DNA of 64,000 nucleotides from Desulfurivibrio sp044068625 (GCF_044068625.1 NZ_JBIPKH010000013.1:28782-92781), one strand, 5' to 3'. Counted from the first letter of the stretch, positions 15,814 through 25,132 are shown. Numbers and translations: made by a program. Notes: generated by a model from the sequence alone, not told the origin.

Positions 15814-16686
15814 TTAACCTTCTACTATTCCGTACTTATTGCTATGCGATCTGCGAATTGTTTCCATAATCTCCGCCATTGCACCCATCATGGCATCAAT
15901 CATCTTGCTGATGACATCTTCGGGCAATTCTCCTGTGGCCCGGATTCTATCAATCACCAGGGTCATCAGGCGTTGCATGGCATCCAGCAGGGTCAGGTCC
16001 CTCACCTCCTCGCAACAGGCATGGAAGAGACTGCCGGCGGTCCGCTGGTCGGAGTGCAGTCGCTGCCGAAAGGAGAGGAACATGTAGCGGGTCATCACAA
16101 CGGTCAAATGGCCGATCAACCCGTCATAATCCCTCAGTTGCGCCTCCTTTTCCAGCCGCAGGTGCGGCTTGAGCATCTTGAAGCACACCTCGATGTCCCA
16201 GCGTTTGCCATAGATCCGAACGATCTCTTCGTCAGCCAGATCCACTCGGGTGGGCAGGACGGCCAGCCAATCCCGTTTGTGTCGATGGCGCACAAACACG
16301 ATCCTGACCTGCTGCCCCTGCCTGGTCTCCACGTTGACGGCGGCCAAAATCCGTGCCCGCCCAGGACGTTTTGTCAGCAGTGCATACAGCCCGCCCAGCA
16401 TAAGCCGGCGCCAGTTGTGCCGGGGGTTGCGCAGCAGGGCATAGGCTGCGTCCTTGCCGAACCCCAGGTCATCTTGTTCCACAATGCTGCGGTAGAAGTT
16501 CTTCCCCGCCAAGGGCAAGCGGAAAATTGCCGCGAAACCCTTCAGCGGCCAGGCTCCGCGCAGCTTGCGGATGCCGGCACCATTGAGCAGGTGCCCCACC
16601 TGGAAATCGCTGAAAAACGAAGCAATGGTATTCTCCAGGCGAATTTCCTCTTGCTCTTCAAAATGCTTCTCGCTATAGTTGACCAG
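15814..16686 (-). pseudogene. IS4-family transposase with central in-frame deletion
   Basis: The N-terminal part ('NYSEKHFEEQEEIRLENTIA', 'FQVGHLLNGAGIRKLRG', 'GKNFYRSI', 'RNPRHNWRRLML') joins directly to the C-terminal part ('GGLYALLTKRPGRARILAAV', 'IVFVRHRHKRDWLAVL', 'YGKRWDIEVCFKMLK'). Intact members have roughly 150-170 more residues between these blocks, including the first two catalytic Asp; only the Y-(2)-R-(3)-E-(6)-K box with the catalytic Glu remains. No ATG, GTG or TTG occurs in frame upstream; a CTG at 16684-16686 lies behind AAGGAG. Not expected to be active alone. Confidence 0.8.
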
Positions 16687-16795
16687 CCCTTTCTCCTTGT
16701 TTTTATTATGTTTTTGGTAAACACAATATACTAGGGAGCAAAGGGTTTTTCTATTAAAAAGTTCGCTATTTCAGCGTATTAGTGCATAATTTTCG

Positions 16796-16815
16796 CAAGT
16801 CAGAAAGTTGAGATG
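16796..16815. repeat. Right terminal inverted repeat of the IS4-family element
   Basis: Exact reverse complement of 15792-15811. It lies only 25 bp before the proposed start codon of the next gene, so the insertion replaced the native leader of that gene. Confidence 0.9.
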
Positions 16816-16840
16816 CTATGTTGCAGCGAGGTGCTTTGTG

Positions 16841-17812
16841 GTGAAAAATAATACAGTTTATGAAGGTGCCGAATACCCGATTTTTCTAATCGGAAGTGAA
16901 AGGTCGGGCTCAACACTGCTTCGGCTCATGCTGAGCCACCATCCCCAGTTAGCTTTTCATTCTGAGTCTGATTATATAATCCAACCCCTAATCAACCAAA
17001 AAGAGGAACCTAAAGGCAGGGAACTTCGAGAATACTACGTTTTTTTGCGCGGCAACCGCGCTTTTCGGGGAAGCGGATTTATAATTGATGGTTCGTTATC
17101 CTATCGTGAACTACTCCGCAGTTTCTTGCGGCAAAAAATCATGTTGACAGGGAAGCCGATTGTAGGGATGACCGTCCATTTCGGCTTCGAGCACCTCCCG
17201 AAAATTTGGCCGGAAGCCCGTTACATTCATTTGGTTCGGGATGGTCGTGATGTGGCTCATTCTGCGATGAAAATGGGATGGTATGGGAATGTTTGGGCAG
17301 CGACAGAACGTTGGAAGAATGCTATTGCCAGCTACGATAAGCTTAACGCCCAGATTTCATCTTCGAACATTATCGAGGTGCGTTTTGAACAGTTGGTCAG
17401 CAATCCTGAAACAGAGCTCGCAAGACTAAGTGATTTTATTCGTATATCGTACGACAAATCATTTTTTGATTATAGCAAAACAAGCAGTTACAGTAGTCCT
17501 GGCCAAAAAAAAGCAGCAAATTGGCGCGATCACTTTACTAGAGAAACTACACGATTGGTTGAATCTGAGATTGGCGACTTATTAAAAAGATTTAATTATG
17601 AATTGTCGGGCCTAGATCCTGTTACAATTAGTGATGATTTGCGCTGTAAGCTTCTCAATGATAACAAAAGATTGGTAAAAAAAAGTAAGATACAGAAATA
17701 CGGATTCTGGCTTTTAGCTATCAATAAATTTGCCGAGAAACTCAGACTGGCACAATTAAGCTCTATAACAAAGTCAGAAATTGAAAAAATCACCCAACAC
17801 AATATAAAATAA
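16841..17812 (+). CDS. Sulfotransferase family protein 2
   Basis: 323 aa. 'IFLIGSERSGSTLLRLML' is a clear 5'-phosphosulfate loop and 'YIHLVRDGRDVAHSAMKMGW' the 3'-phosphate motif (R..D...S). The GTG at 16841 (another GTG at 16838) is preferred, with GAGG upstream; an upstream TTG start would fall inside the insertion-element repeat. Very AT-rich. The family uses PAPS to sulfate a glycan acceptor; the neighbouring APS kinase gene would supply PAPS. Confidence 0.85.
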   Translation: MKNNTVYEGAEYPIFLIGSERSGSTLLRLMLSHHPQLAFHSESDYIIQPLINQKEEPKGRELREYYVFLRGNRAFRGSGFIIDGSLSYRELLRSFLRQKIMLTGKPIVGMTVHFGFEHLPKIWPEARYIHLVRDGRDVAHSAMKMGWYGNVWAATERWKNAIASYDKLNAQISSSNIIEVRFEQLVSNPETELARLSDFIRISYDKSFFDYSKTSSYSSPGQKKAANWRDHFTRETTRLVESEIGDLLKRFNYELSGLDPVTISDDLRCKLLNDNKRLVKKSKIQKYGFWLLAINKFAEKLRLAQLSSITKSEIEKITQHNIK

Positions 17813-17845
17813 ATTGGCGCGTTTTACCCACCGACGCGTGTATCA

Positions 17846-19285
17846 GTGATCGAAAAATCAATAAAATCAAAGGCACTTACCGGCTCTGCCTGGACCATGG
17901 CTGGTTACGGGGCCAGTCAGTTTCTGCGCCTTGGTGGCAACTTGATCTTGGCTTGGCTGCTATCGCCTGCAATTTTCGGCTTGATGGCCCTGGTTAGGGT
18001 TTTCAAGGCCGGGCTCGAGATGTTTTCCGATATTGGAATCGGGCCTAGCATCATTCAAAATAAAAGGGGGCAGGAGCCAGCTTTCCAGAATACCGCTTGG
18101 ACCATCCAGATAATTCGTGGCTTTGGATTATGGGTTGTTACTTGCATTCTTGCTTGGCCCTTCACTTGGCTGTATGCCCAGAATGACCCCGATGCTTGGC
18201 AACTGTTATATTTACTACCGGTAACAGCTGTTACCGCAATTTTCGCCGGATTCAACTCTACCTCTTTGTTTATATTGAACAAAGAGGTACAACTTGGGCG
18301 ATTGACAATGCTTGAGCTGGGGGTCCAGGTCGTTTCCCTGACGGTAATGGTCGGCTGGGCTCTGTTAAATCCTACCCCTTGGGCCATGGTGGCCGGAGGG
18401 TTGGTAGCTGCTTTTGTAAAAATGCTCTGCAGCCATTTTCTGTTGCCGGGTCATCGTGTGAGCTTGGGATGGGATCGGGCATGCAGCCGGGAGCTGTTCC
18501 GATTCGGAAAATGGATTTTTCTTAGTACCGCTTTCACCTTTCTCGCCGCGAACCTTGACAAACTCCTATTGGGAAATATTCTGACCTTGTCAGATTTGGG
18601 GGTGTACTCCATTGCCTTGATTTTTGCTGGTGTGGCGATGGAGGTTGCCAGGCGCTTGGGCAGTACCGTCATGTTTCCAGTCTACGCCAAATTTCAGAAC
18701 CAACCAACGAAACTGATGGATGTGGCCCTGCGATCCCGTGAAGTTGTACTGTGGGCCGGTCTGGCGGTATGTATCTCTTTTTCGGTCGGCGCCCCCCTTT
18801 TTTTTGAAACCCTGTGGGATCCGCGTTACCACCAGGCGGGCGCCATCTCCCAGTGGTTGGCGGTGCTCATCTGGACCAGGGTTCTTTTGATTACTATGGA
18901 TCGAATTCCTTTGGCCCTTGGCAATGCACGAGTGCTTTTTTTCTCTAATGTCATTCAAACCTCCTTTATAGTCTTAGCTATCACTGGTTATTGGGTTGCG
19001 GGCCTGCCCGGGTTTATCCTTGGCCTGTCCATTGGTCCTCTGGCTTCACACCTGTTTTTATTGTGCTACGTACCCAACAGAAAAGGCGAAATGTTGAGAC
19101 AAAGCCTCCGTTTTACCCTTATGGCAGGGATTGCTGGGGGGGGACTAGTTGTTTTTTCCCTGTGGGTGCGAGAAAACTACGGTACCCATGTTTGGTTTTT
19201 TGCAGTAATATCGGGGACAGTAATTCCTGTACTCATAGCAGCGTGGATTATTTACAAACAGATTTTGGGTAATGATCTTCGTTAA
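17846..19285 (+). CDS. Oligosaccharide flippase, Wzx/MOP superfamily
   Basis: 479 aa, about 12-14 hydrophobic segments. The N-terminus 'KALTGSAWTMAGYGASQFLRLGGNLILAWLLSPAIFGLMAL' is typical of polysaccharide biosynthesis (MATE-like) flippases, which move lipid-linked repeat units to the periplasmic face. GTG start at 17846, with a weak ribosome site. Together with the Wzy-like gene at 6354 this implies Wzx/Wzy-dependent assembly. Confidence 0.88.
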   Translation: MIEKSIKSKALTGSAWTMAGYGASQFLRLGGNLILAWLLSPAIFGLMALVRVFKAGLEMFSDIGIGPSIIQNKRGQEPAFQNTAWTIQIIRGFGLWVVTCILAWPFTWLYAQNDPDAWQLLYLLPVTAVTAIFAGFNSTSLFILNKEVQLGRLTMLELGVQVVSLTVMVGWALLNPTPWAMVAGGLVAAFVKMLCSHFLLPGHRVSLGWDRACSRELFRFGKWIFLSTAFTFLAANLDKLLLGNILTLSDLGVYSIALIFAGVAMEVARRLGSTVMFPVYAKFQNQPTKLMDVALRSREVVLWAGLAVCISFSVGAPLFFETLWDPRYHQAGAISQWLAVLIWTRVLLITMDRIPLALGNARVLFFSNVIQTSFIVLAITGYWVAGLPGFILGLSIGPLASHLFLLCYVPNRKGEMLRQSLRFTLMAGIAGGGLVVFSLWVRENYGTHVWFFAVISGTVIPVLIAAWIIYKQILGNDLR

Positions 19286-19297
19286 AGTAGGTGCCTA

Positions 19298-20218
19298 ATG
19301 AACCACCTCAAAACGGTCAGAGAGTCAGCCACGGTTCTGATCTCAAAAGCTCCAAATTGGCTTTATAGTGTTGCTAGAATCTGGCAAACGATCTTCGATC
19401 GTTGGGCGATAAACAGGTCGATAAAAAACGGAACCCCTCTAATTTTGATTTACCAATACGGTCGTGTGGCATCAACCAGTCTCTATACATCCTTGCTCGC
19501 TGCCGATTTAAAGTTTCCCGTTTATCACGTGCATACCATATCGTCGCACCGGGCAAGCCAAAGGATTGCTAAAGTAAAAGAGCGTGGCCATCGTGTGGAT
19601 AGATATATGGTGCTGGGTAAGATTATTGGGGAGAAAATAGTTTCCTTCGGGGACAGCCCCCCCGCCCAGCCATGGAAAATTATCACCGTGTTCAGAGACC
19701 CTGTTAGCGTAATGATATCTCTTCACTTCATGAATGTCAGCCGGTATTTTGCGGATATCCTTGGGAAAAACGGTGAGTTGGACACGCAAAAAGCCATAGA
19801 GCATTTTCAACAAATAACAGAAAGAGACGATCCTTCCGGGTGGGCAATTTCTACTTGGTTTGACGATGTTTTCTATGATGAATTGGGGGTAGATGTTTAC
19901 AGCCATGATTTTGATAAAGATCGTGGTTACAAGATAATCAATGACCCACGATTCGATATTCTCCTCTTGCGCTTTGAGAACCTTGATCAAGCCTTTAATG
20001 AAGGAGTGGCAAAGCTTTTTAATTTAGATAATCACAGGATAAAGTTATTGCATTCACATTTGCATAAAGATGATAAGTATTTAGATTTACAAAATTACGT
20101 GAAGAATAACTTAAAACTGTCAAATTCAGCTTGTGATAAAATTTATTCCACCAAGTTTGCCCAACATTTTTATTCCCCTGAATTAATATCGAAGCTGACC
20201 AAAAAATGGTCGGGATAG
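19298..20218 (+). CDS. Sulfotransferase-like capsular polysaccharide protein (3)
   Basis: 306 aa. 'LILIYQYGRVASTSLYTSLL' is a variant phosphosulfate loop and 'IITVFRDPVSVMISLHFMN' the matching R-D-P motif, as in the proteins annotated 'putative capsular polysaccharide synthesis', which share the sulfotransferase fold. ATG at 19298, 12 nt after the flippase. AT-rich like its upstream neighbours. Sulfation of the polymer is inferred from fold and context. Confidence 0.7.
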   Translation: MNHLKTVRESATVLISKAPNWLYSVARIWQTIFDRWAINRSIKNGTPLILIYQYGRVASTSLYTSLLAADLKFPVYHVHTISSHRASQRIAKVKERGHRVDRYMVLGKIIGEKIVSFGDSPPAQPWKIITVFRDPVSVMISLHFMNVSRYFADILGKNGELDTQKAIEHFQQITERDDPSGWAISTWFDDVFYDELGVDVYSHDFDKDRGYKIINDPRFDILLLRFENLDQAFNEGVAKLFNLDNHRIKLLHSHLHKDDKYLDLQNYVKNNLKLSNSACDKIYSTKFAQHFYSPELISKLTKKWSG

Positions 20219-20287
20219 GGTTGTACCCAAAAACATATGATGGCCTCCGTGGCGAAGGGATATTGCCAACCGATTGCAAGAGGGATA

Positions 20288-21055
20288 ATGTATTCCTGGT
20301 TTGTTATTGTTATTGCTGGACTGGTGATTAACATTGGACTGATTCTTGTGCTATCACTTGGGCCAGGGCTGCTTGTCAAGCGCAGGTTGAAAAGCGAGCT
20401 TCTGTTGAAGTCTCGCAACAAACTTGTCCTAACTTATGATGATGGTCCCGGACCTTTGTTGACGCCGCCGTTGCTTACTTTGCTCGCTGATTATGGGGTG
20501 AGGGCATCGTTTTTTATCGTCGGCTTTCGGGCGCAGCAGCACCCTGAAGCCCTTGCAGCGATCGCCAGGCATCCGGCAGGGCATGAAATGGGTTACCACG
20601 CCCAACGGCATCGGCATCCTTGGCGCACCTTGCCTTGGGTTTCTTTCCGGGATATGTGGGAAGGTTACCAAACCATGCTGCCTTGGCTAACCAGGAAAGC
20701 GCCGTTTCGCCCGCCGTTTGGCAAATTGACCTTGTGGACCCTGCTCCTAGCCAGAAAGCTCGGCTCGCCACTTTGCTTCTGGACCCACGATGGTGGCGAT
20801 ACCTGGCCGGTGCTGACCGACCCGCGCCTGATTGTTGATCAGGTGGCGCGCGATGGCGGCGGCGTGGTGCTGCTGCACAGCCACGACCGGGGCGATGACC
20901 GTCAGCACTACGTGCTGGCCCTGACCCGGATGCTGCTTGAAACCGCGCGCGAGAAAGGCTGGCAGGTATGCACTGTGACTGAGCTCCTTAATGGTAATGG
21001 AGATATTGATGACCATCCCAACCCAACCAAAGGTGCCGCCGATGCCGTCGAATAG
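20288..21055 (+). CDS. Membrane-anchored polysaccharide deacetylase (NodB fold)
   Basis: 255 aa from the ATG at 20288, which has AGAGGG just upstream; an ATG at 20237 without a ribosome site would add 17 residues. An N-terminal membrane segment ('WFVIVIAGLVINIGLILVL') precedes 'LVLTYDDGPGPLLTP' (catalytic Asp and metal Asp) and 'HEMGYHAQRHRHPW' (metal His). Conserved 'RPPFGK' and a late 'VLLHSHD' complete the NodB fold. Probably acts at the membrane on hexosamine residues of the EPS. Overlaps the next gene by 47 nt. Confidence 0.85.
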   Translation: MYSWFVIVIAGLVINIGLILVLSLGPGLLVKRRLKSELLLKSRNKLVLTYDDGPGPLLTPPLLTLLADYGVRASFFIVGFRAQQHPEALAAIARHPAGHEMGYHAQRHRHPWRTLPWVSFRDMWEGYQTMLPWLTRKAPFRPPFGKLTLWTLLLARKLGSPLCFWTHDGGDTWPVLTDPRLIVDQVARDGGGVVLLHSHDRGDDRQHYVLALTRMLLETAREKGWQVCTVTELLNGNGDIDDHPNPTKGAADAVE

Positions 21056-22094
21056 GGCAGGCAGCGTCATACGTTCTCCGGCCCAGATTACCGTCAGCGC
21101 CGTTGATCCCTGTTCTGCAGAGTGGGATGCGCTGCTGGGGGCGTTCCCTGATTACACCATATTCCATACCAGTGCGTGGCTGGCGACCATCCAGGCCGCG
21201 TACGGGGTGAGGCCGGTTTGCGTTAAGGCTGAGCGGGGTGGGCGATGTGTTGCCATTTGGCCTTATCTGGAGCAACGCAAAGGGCCGTTCCGGATCATCG
21301 GCTCGCCCTTGCCGGGCTGGAGCACTGCCTACATGGGGCCTTTGATTGCCGAAGATGTGGAGGTACAGGAGCTGCTTGGCGCATTTCTCGAGCACCGGTT
21401 GTTCAAGCGTTACGCCTATTTCGCCTGCCGCACCCTTATTCACCGGCATGACGTGGACCTGACGCCGTTTGGGTTCGAGCTGGTGAGAAAATTTGAAACC
21501 TATTGGACGGATCTGTCGCGGACTGAGGAAGATTTGTGGGCGGCACTCGAAAGCAGGTGTCGCAACAGCATTCGCAAGGCCGAGAAAACGGGTGCTGAAA
21601 TTCGCTTGGAAAGTGATGCCGGTTTTTTGGAGGACTTCTGGCGAATGTCCGAGGAGACATTTGCCAAATCGCAAATTCAGCCGACGTATACCCGCGAATT
21701 CTGCCAACAGGTTTGGGAGCGTCTGACGCCGGCGAGACACCTTCACGCCTTGTCGGCGTTTGTGGACGGTAAGCGCGCGGCGACGCTGATACTGCCTTTT
21801 AATTCGCATACCATGTATTACTGGGGCGGGGCTACTTTTCAGGAATTTCGCAATATTCCGGTCAGCAACCTGCTGATCTGGCGTTCTATTCTTGATGCCA
21901 AGGCCATGGGCCTGAAAAGATATGATTTTATTTCATCGGACGGGGGGCCCGGCCGCTTCAAAAAGAGCTTCGGGCCGCAAGCGGTTGATCTCGCCCGGCA
22001 CTGGGAGCGCTCCCCGTCGCGGCTGCTGAAAATACTAAAAGATAAATACAGCGCTTACCTCAAACGCAAGCGCCACATCCAGGCGGCCCAATAG
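21009..22094 (+). CDS. FemAB-like/GNAT-fold protein (copy 3)
   Basis: 361 aa from the ATG at 21009, preceded by GGAG at a proper distance. 'FHTSAWLATIQAAYGVRPV', 'SRCRNSIRKAEKTGAEIRL', 'VDGKRAATLILPFNSHTMYYWGG' and 'YDFISSDGGPGRFKKSFG' define the BioF2-like GNAT_6 fold often seen with exosortases and O-antigen loci. Soluble. The acyl or amino-acid group transferred is unknown. The start overlaps the deacetylase gene, so the two are translated together. Confidence 0.78.
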   Translation: MTIPTQPKVPPMPSNRAGSVIRSPAQITVSAVDPCSAEWDALLGAFPDYTIFHTSAWLATIQAAYGVRPVCVKAERGGRCVAIWPYLEQRKGPFRIIGSPLPGWSTAYMGPLIAEDVEVQELLGAFLEHRLFKRYAYFACRTLIHRHDVDLTPFGFELVRKFETYWTDLSRTEEDLWAALESRCRNSIRKAEKTGAEIRLESDAGFLEDFWRMSEETFAKSQIQPTYTREFCQQVWERLTPARHLHALSAFVDGKRAATLILPFNSHTMYYWGGATFQEFRNIPVSNLLIWRSILDAKAMGLKRYDFISSDGGPGRFKKSFGPQAVDLARHWERSPSRLLKILKDKYSAYLKRKRHIQAAQ

Positions 22095-22231
22095 CAGCAT
22101 TGCAGGCTGATGCACCAAGGTGTCACCGGCCTTCGGTTTTTGCATTGACAGGACCATGGGGTTTCGTTAAGCAACGAATCTGTCTGTTTTGGCCTGCCGG
22201 CTAAAAAAGCATCTAAAGAGGATTTTGATCC

Positions 22232-23167
22232 ATGTCGAGACGATATGTTCTGATCACCCCTTGTCGGGACGAGGCGGATTATCTGCGCGTGACCATCGCC
22301 AGCATCGCCCAGCAAACGGTATTGCCGGCCTTGTGGGTGGTTGTCGATGACGGTTCGACGGATGCAACACCTGCAATCCTGGAGGAGGCGGCACGGCAGT
22401 ATCCCTACCTCAAGGTCGTGCGGCGGGAAGATCGCGGCCAGCGGGCGGTGGGGCCGGGGGTGATTGAAGCCTTTTATGAAGGCTTGTCCCATGTGGATCT
22501 AAACAACTACGACTACCTGTGCAAACTGGACGGCGACCTGGAACTGCCGTCCCGGTATTTTGAGCGGCTAATGGAGCACTGCGAACAGGATCCCTGGCTG
22601 GGGACGGTTTCCGGCAAGCTCTTTCTGCGCTACGGGGATAAATTGGTTGAAGAGCGCTGCGGCGATGAGAACTCCGTCGGCCCGACCAAGTTCTACCGGG
22701 TGCCCTGTTTCAAAGAAATTGGCGGTTTTGTCCACCAAGCGAGTTGGGATGGCATTGACGGCCACATGTGCCGCATGAAGGGCTGGGTTGCCCGCTCCAT
22801 CAACGAACCGGATCTGCAAATCATTCATTTGCGGCGCATGGGTTCCAGCCAGGTCAGTTTCTGGACGGGGCGAATGCGCTGGGGGCGCGGGAAGTATTTC
22901 ATGGGCTCGTCCTTGCCCTACACCCTGGCGGTTACGGTCTATCGCCTGTTTGAGCGGCCTTTTGTGATCAGCGGCATCGGGATTCTGTGCGGCTACATCC
23001 AGGCCATGCTGCGGGGGGAACCACGACACGATGATAAGAGCTATCTGAAACACCTGCGGAAGTATGAATTGCAATCGCTGGTCGGCGGGAAGCGGCGGAC
23101 CATGCAGAAGTATCACGATGAAATCCGCAAACGATTCCCGCCGAGAGTGGAAGCAGGTAATGCCTGA
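22232..23167 (+). CDS. Family 2 glycosyltransferase
   Basis: 311 aa. 'VLITPCRDEADYLRVTIASI', 'VVVDDGSTDATPAI' and 'YDYLCKLDGDLELP' (DGD as the metal/nucleotide-sugar site) define a GT-A family 2 enzyme. A hydrophobic stretch near the C-terminus ('PFVISGIGILCGYIQAML') may touch the membrane. SD GAGGA precedes the ATG. The 137-bp gap before it holds a TTGACA hexamer (22145-22150) and a perfect TTCGTT/AACGAA hairpin (22163-22178) but no convincing -10 or T-run; an internal promoter is possible but unproven. Confidence 0.87.
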   Translation: MSRRYVLITPCRDEADYLRVTIASIAQQTVLPALWVVVDDGSTDATPAILEEAARQYPYLKVVRREDRGQRAVGPGVIEAFYEGLSHVDLNNYDYLCKLDGDLELPSRYFERLMEHCEQDPWLGTVSGKLFLRYGDKLVEERCGDENSVGPTKFYRVPCFKEIGGFVHQASWDGIDGHMCRMKGWVARSINEPDLQIIHLRRMGSSQVSFWTGRMRWGRGKYFMGSSLPYTLAVTVYRLFERPFVISGIGILCGYIQAMLRGEPRHDDKSYLKHLRKYELQSLVGGKRRTMQKYHDEIRKRFPPRVEAGNA

Positions 23168-23624
23168 TCAACCCCGTTTACTGAAAATCCTGGCGGTATC
23201 CAGCGGTGGCGGTCACTGGATAGAGCTGCTGCGGGTACTGCCGGCCTTTGCGCAGGGGGAAGTCGTGCTGGCCACGGTAAAACCCGAATACCAGCGTGAT
23301 GTGCCCGGTGCAGCATTGCATGTGATTCCCGACGCGACCAGGTGGAACCGGCTCGGCCTGTTGAAGCTCGCTTTACGGGTGCTCTGGGTTGTTTTACGGG
23401 TGCGGCCCGACATCATCGTTACAACCGGCGCGGCGCCGGGGTATTTTTCCTTGCGATTCGGCCGCTGGTTGGGGGCCCGCACCATCTGGATCGACAGCAT
23501 CGCCAACGTGGATGAATTGTCAATGGCAGGCCAGATGGCCGGCAGGTTTGCCGATCTCTGGCTCACCCAATGGCCGCACCTGGCCCGACCCGACGGTCCC
23601 GAGTACGCTGGAGCGGTGCTGTGA
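23160..23624 (+). CDS. Alg14/PssD-like glycosyltransferase subunit
   Basis: 154 aa from the ATG at 23160. 'ILAVSSGGGHWIELLRVLPAF' is the Gly-rich N-terminus of Alg14/PssD, and 'VRPDIIVTTGAAPGYFSLRFG' plus 'IWIDSIANVDELSMAG' continue the family pattern. In Alg13/Alg14 and PssE/PssD systems this subunit anchors the catalytic partner to the membrane. It overlaps the upstream gene by 8 nt and the downstream partner by 4 nt (GTGA). Confidence 0.88.
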   Translation: MPDQPRLLKILAVSSGGGHWIELLRVLPAFAQGEVVLATVKPEYQRDVPGAALHVIPDATRWNRLGLLKLALRVLWVVLRVRPDIIVTTGAAPGYFSLRFGRWLGARTIWIDSIANVDELSMAGQMAGRFADLWLTQWPHLARPDGPEYAGAVL

Positions 23625-24100
23625 TTTTCGTCACCGTCGGCCACCAGATGCCTTTTGATCGCCTGATTGAGGCGGTGGATCGCTGGGCCCGGCAGCAGGG
23701 CCGCGATGATGTATTTGCCCAGATCGGGGCCACGGAGCGGTTCCCGCAAACCATCCAATCGGAAAAATACCTGTCGCCGGAGCAGTTTGATCATCATATT
23801 GCAGCCGCTGACGCCATTGTTGCTCATGCGGGAATAGGGACCATCATCGCCGCCCTGAAGCTGCACAAGCCGTTGCTGGTCCTGCCTCGGCGGGCTGCCC
23901 TCGGCGAAACACGCAACGACCATCAGGTGGCGACGGCGAACTATTTTGAGCAGCACGGTTATGTAATGGTTGCCTATAAAGAAAGCGAGCTGCCCGAGAA
24001 ATTGGCGCAGCTTGCCTCTTTTAAGCCGTCAAAGACGGTCGGCGAAACCGCGCCGGAGCCGTTGCTGCTCCGATTGCGCGAATTTGCCTTCGGGAAATGA
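23621..24100 (+). CDS. Alg13/PssE-like glycosyltransferase catalytic subunit
   Basis: 159 aa from GTG 23621. 'MIFVTVGHQMPFDRLIEAVD' and 'AIVAHAGIGTIIAALKLHKPLLVLPR' are the GT28 C-terminal nucleotide-sugar-binding signature of Alg13/PssE. It pairs with the gene before it to form one transferase split in two, adding a sugar (often GlcA or GlcNAc in relatives) to the lipid-linked chain. The sugar here is not known. Confidence 0.88.
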   Translation: MIFVTVGHQMPFDRLIEAVDRWARQQGRDDVFAQIGATERFPQTIQSEKYLSPEQFDHHIAAADAIVAHAGIGTIIAALKLHKPLLVLPRRAALGETRNDHQVATANYFEQHGYVMVAYKESELPEKLAQLASFKPSKTVGETAPEPLLLRLREFAFGK

Positions 24101-24114
24101 GGAGGTTGTGATAA

Positions 24115-25095
24115 ATGATCATCAGTCGAACCCCCCTGCGCATGAGCTTTGTCGGCGGCGGCAGCGACTTGCCGTCCTTTTACCGCGAATATGGCGGGGC
24201 GGTGGTGAGCACCGCCATCGACAAGTATATTTATGTTACGGTCAACCGCAAGTTTGACAACGGCATCCGGGTATCATATTCGGTTACCGAGGAGGTCGAG
24301 CAGGTTGCCGACATCCGCCATGAACTGGTGCGTGAGTCGCTGAAGTTTCTGGAACTTGACGGTGGCATCGAAATTACCACCATTGCCGATATCCCCTCCC
24401 GGGGCACCGGCCTGGGGTCTTCCAGCTCCTTCACCGTTGGCCTGTTGCATGTACTTAACGCCTTTCAGCACCGTTATGTCTCCAGTGCCCAGCTCGGCGA
24501 AGACAGTTGCCGGATCGAGATTGACATCTGCGGGGAGCCAATTGGCAAGCAGGATCAGTATGCCGCGGCCTTTGGCGGCTTCAATTTGATTGAGTTCAAG
24601 CCGGATGAATCGGTGCTGGTTTCGCCGCTTATCTGCCGGCCCGAGACCATAGCGGCCATTGAGCAGGGTATTATGGTATTTTATACCGGCATCACCCGCA
24701 GCGCTTCCAAGCTGCTGCGCCGGCAGTCCGAGGATATGGCCGCCAGTGTGGACAAGCGCACCGGCATGCGACGGATGGTGGAACTGGCTTACCTGCTGGG
24801 CGAGGAACTGCAACGCAACAATGTCTCGGCCTTTGGCGAGATTCTGCATGAAAACTGGGAACTGAAAAAGAGCATGACCGCCGGGGTGAGCAACCCCGAG
24901 ATCGATCAGTGGTACGATGCCGCCCGGTCGGCCGGGGCCCAGGGCGGCAAGCTGCTGGGGGCCGGCGCCGGGGGCTTTTTGATGTTCTACGCCCCGCCGT
25001 ATCAGCACCAGGCCATCCGCGAGGCCCTGCCCGGCCTGCGCCAGGTGCCCATGGGTTTTGAACCGCTGGGCAGCCGGATTATTTTTTATCATTAA
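24115..25095 (+). CDS. hddA: D-glycero-alpha-D-manno-heptose 7-phosphate kinase (GHMP family)
   Basis: 326 aa. 'MIISRTPLRMSFVGGGSDLP' is the signature N-terminus of HddA-type GHMP kinases; 'PSRGTGLGSSSSFTVGLLH' is the ATP loop, and 'GKLLGAGAGGFLMFY' the C-terminal GHMP motif. It phosphorylates D-glycero-D-manno-heptose 7-phosphate at C1 in the alpha configuration, the branch that leads to GDP-heptose rather than the ADP-heptose of lipopolysaccharide. gmhA and a gmhB/hddC fusion in the same operon confirm the pathway. Confidence 0.92.
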   Translation: MIISRTPLRMSFVGGGSDLPSFYREYGGAVVSTAIDKYIYVTVNRKFDNGIRVSYSVTEEVEQVADIRHELVRESLKFLELDGGIEITTIADIPSRGTGLGSSSSFTVGLLHVLNAFQHRYVSSAQLGEDSCRIEIDICGEPIGKQDQYAAAFGGFNLIEFKPDESVLVSPLICRPETIAAIEQGIMVFYTGITRSASKLLRRQSEDMAASVDKRTGMRRMVELAYLLGEELQRNNVSAFGEILHENWELKKSMTAGVSNPEIDQWYDAARSAGAQGGKLLGAGAGGFLMFYAPPYQHQAIREALPGLRQVPMGFEPLGSRIIFYH

Positions 25096-25132
25096 TCAAT
25101 TGAAGTCGCCGTAGCGCGAAGAGAGACCAGCA

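Larger units (their letters stand above)
15792..16815. mobile_element. Internally deleted IS4-family element with perfect 20-bp terminal inverted repeats
   Basis: Ends are CATCTCAACTTTCTGACTTG (15792-15811) and its exact reverse complement (16796-16815). The 1,024-bp body carries a shortened transposase on the minus strand. The ten bases on either side do not match, so no target duplication is visible; it may have been lost by recombination between copies or by decay. The element separates two sulfotransferase genes transcribed on the plus strand and lies in AT-rich DNA. Confidence 0.9.

Noticed and set aside
15844..16734. Plus-strand open frame of 296 codons across the insertion element
   Set aside because: It is the antisense of the transposase remnant; the minus-strand frame has the IS4 motifs.
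22141..22178. TTGACA and a 6-bp hairpin before the GT2 gene as an internal promoter or terminator
   Set aside because: The -10 at correct spacing (TAAGCA) is poor and no T-run follows the hairpin; kept only as a remark in the gene entry.
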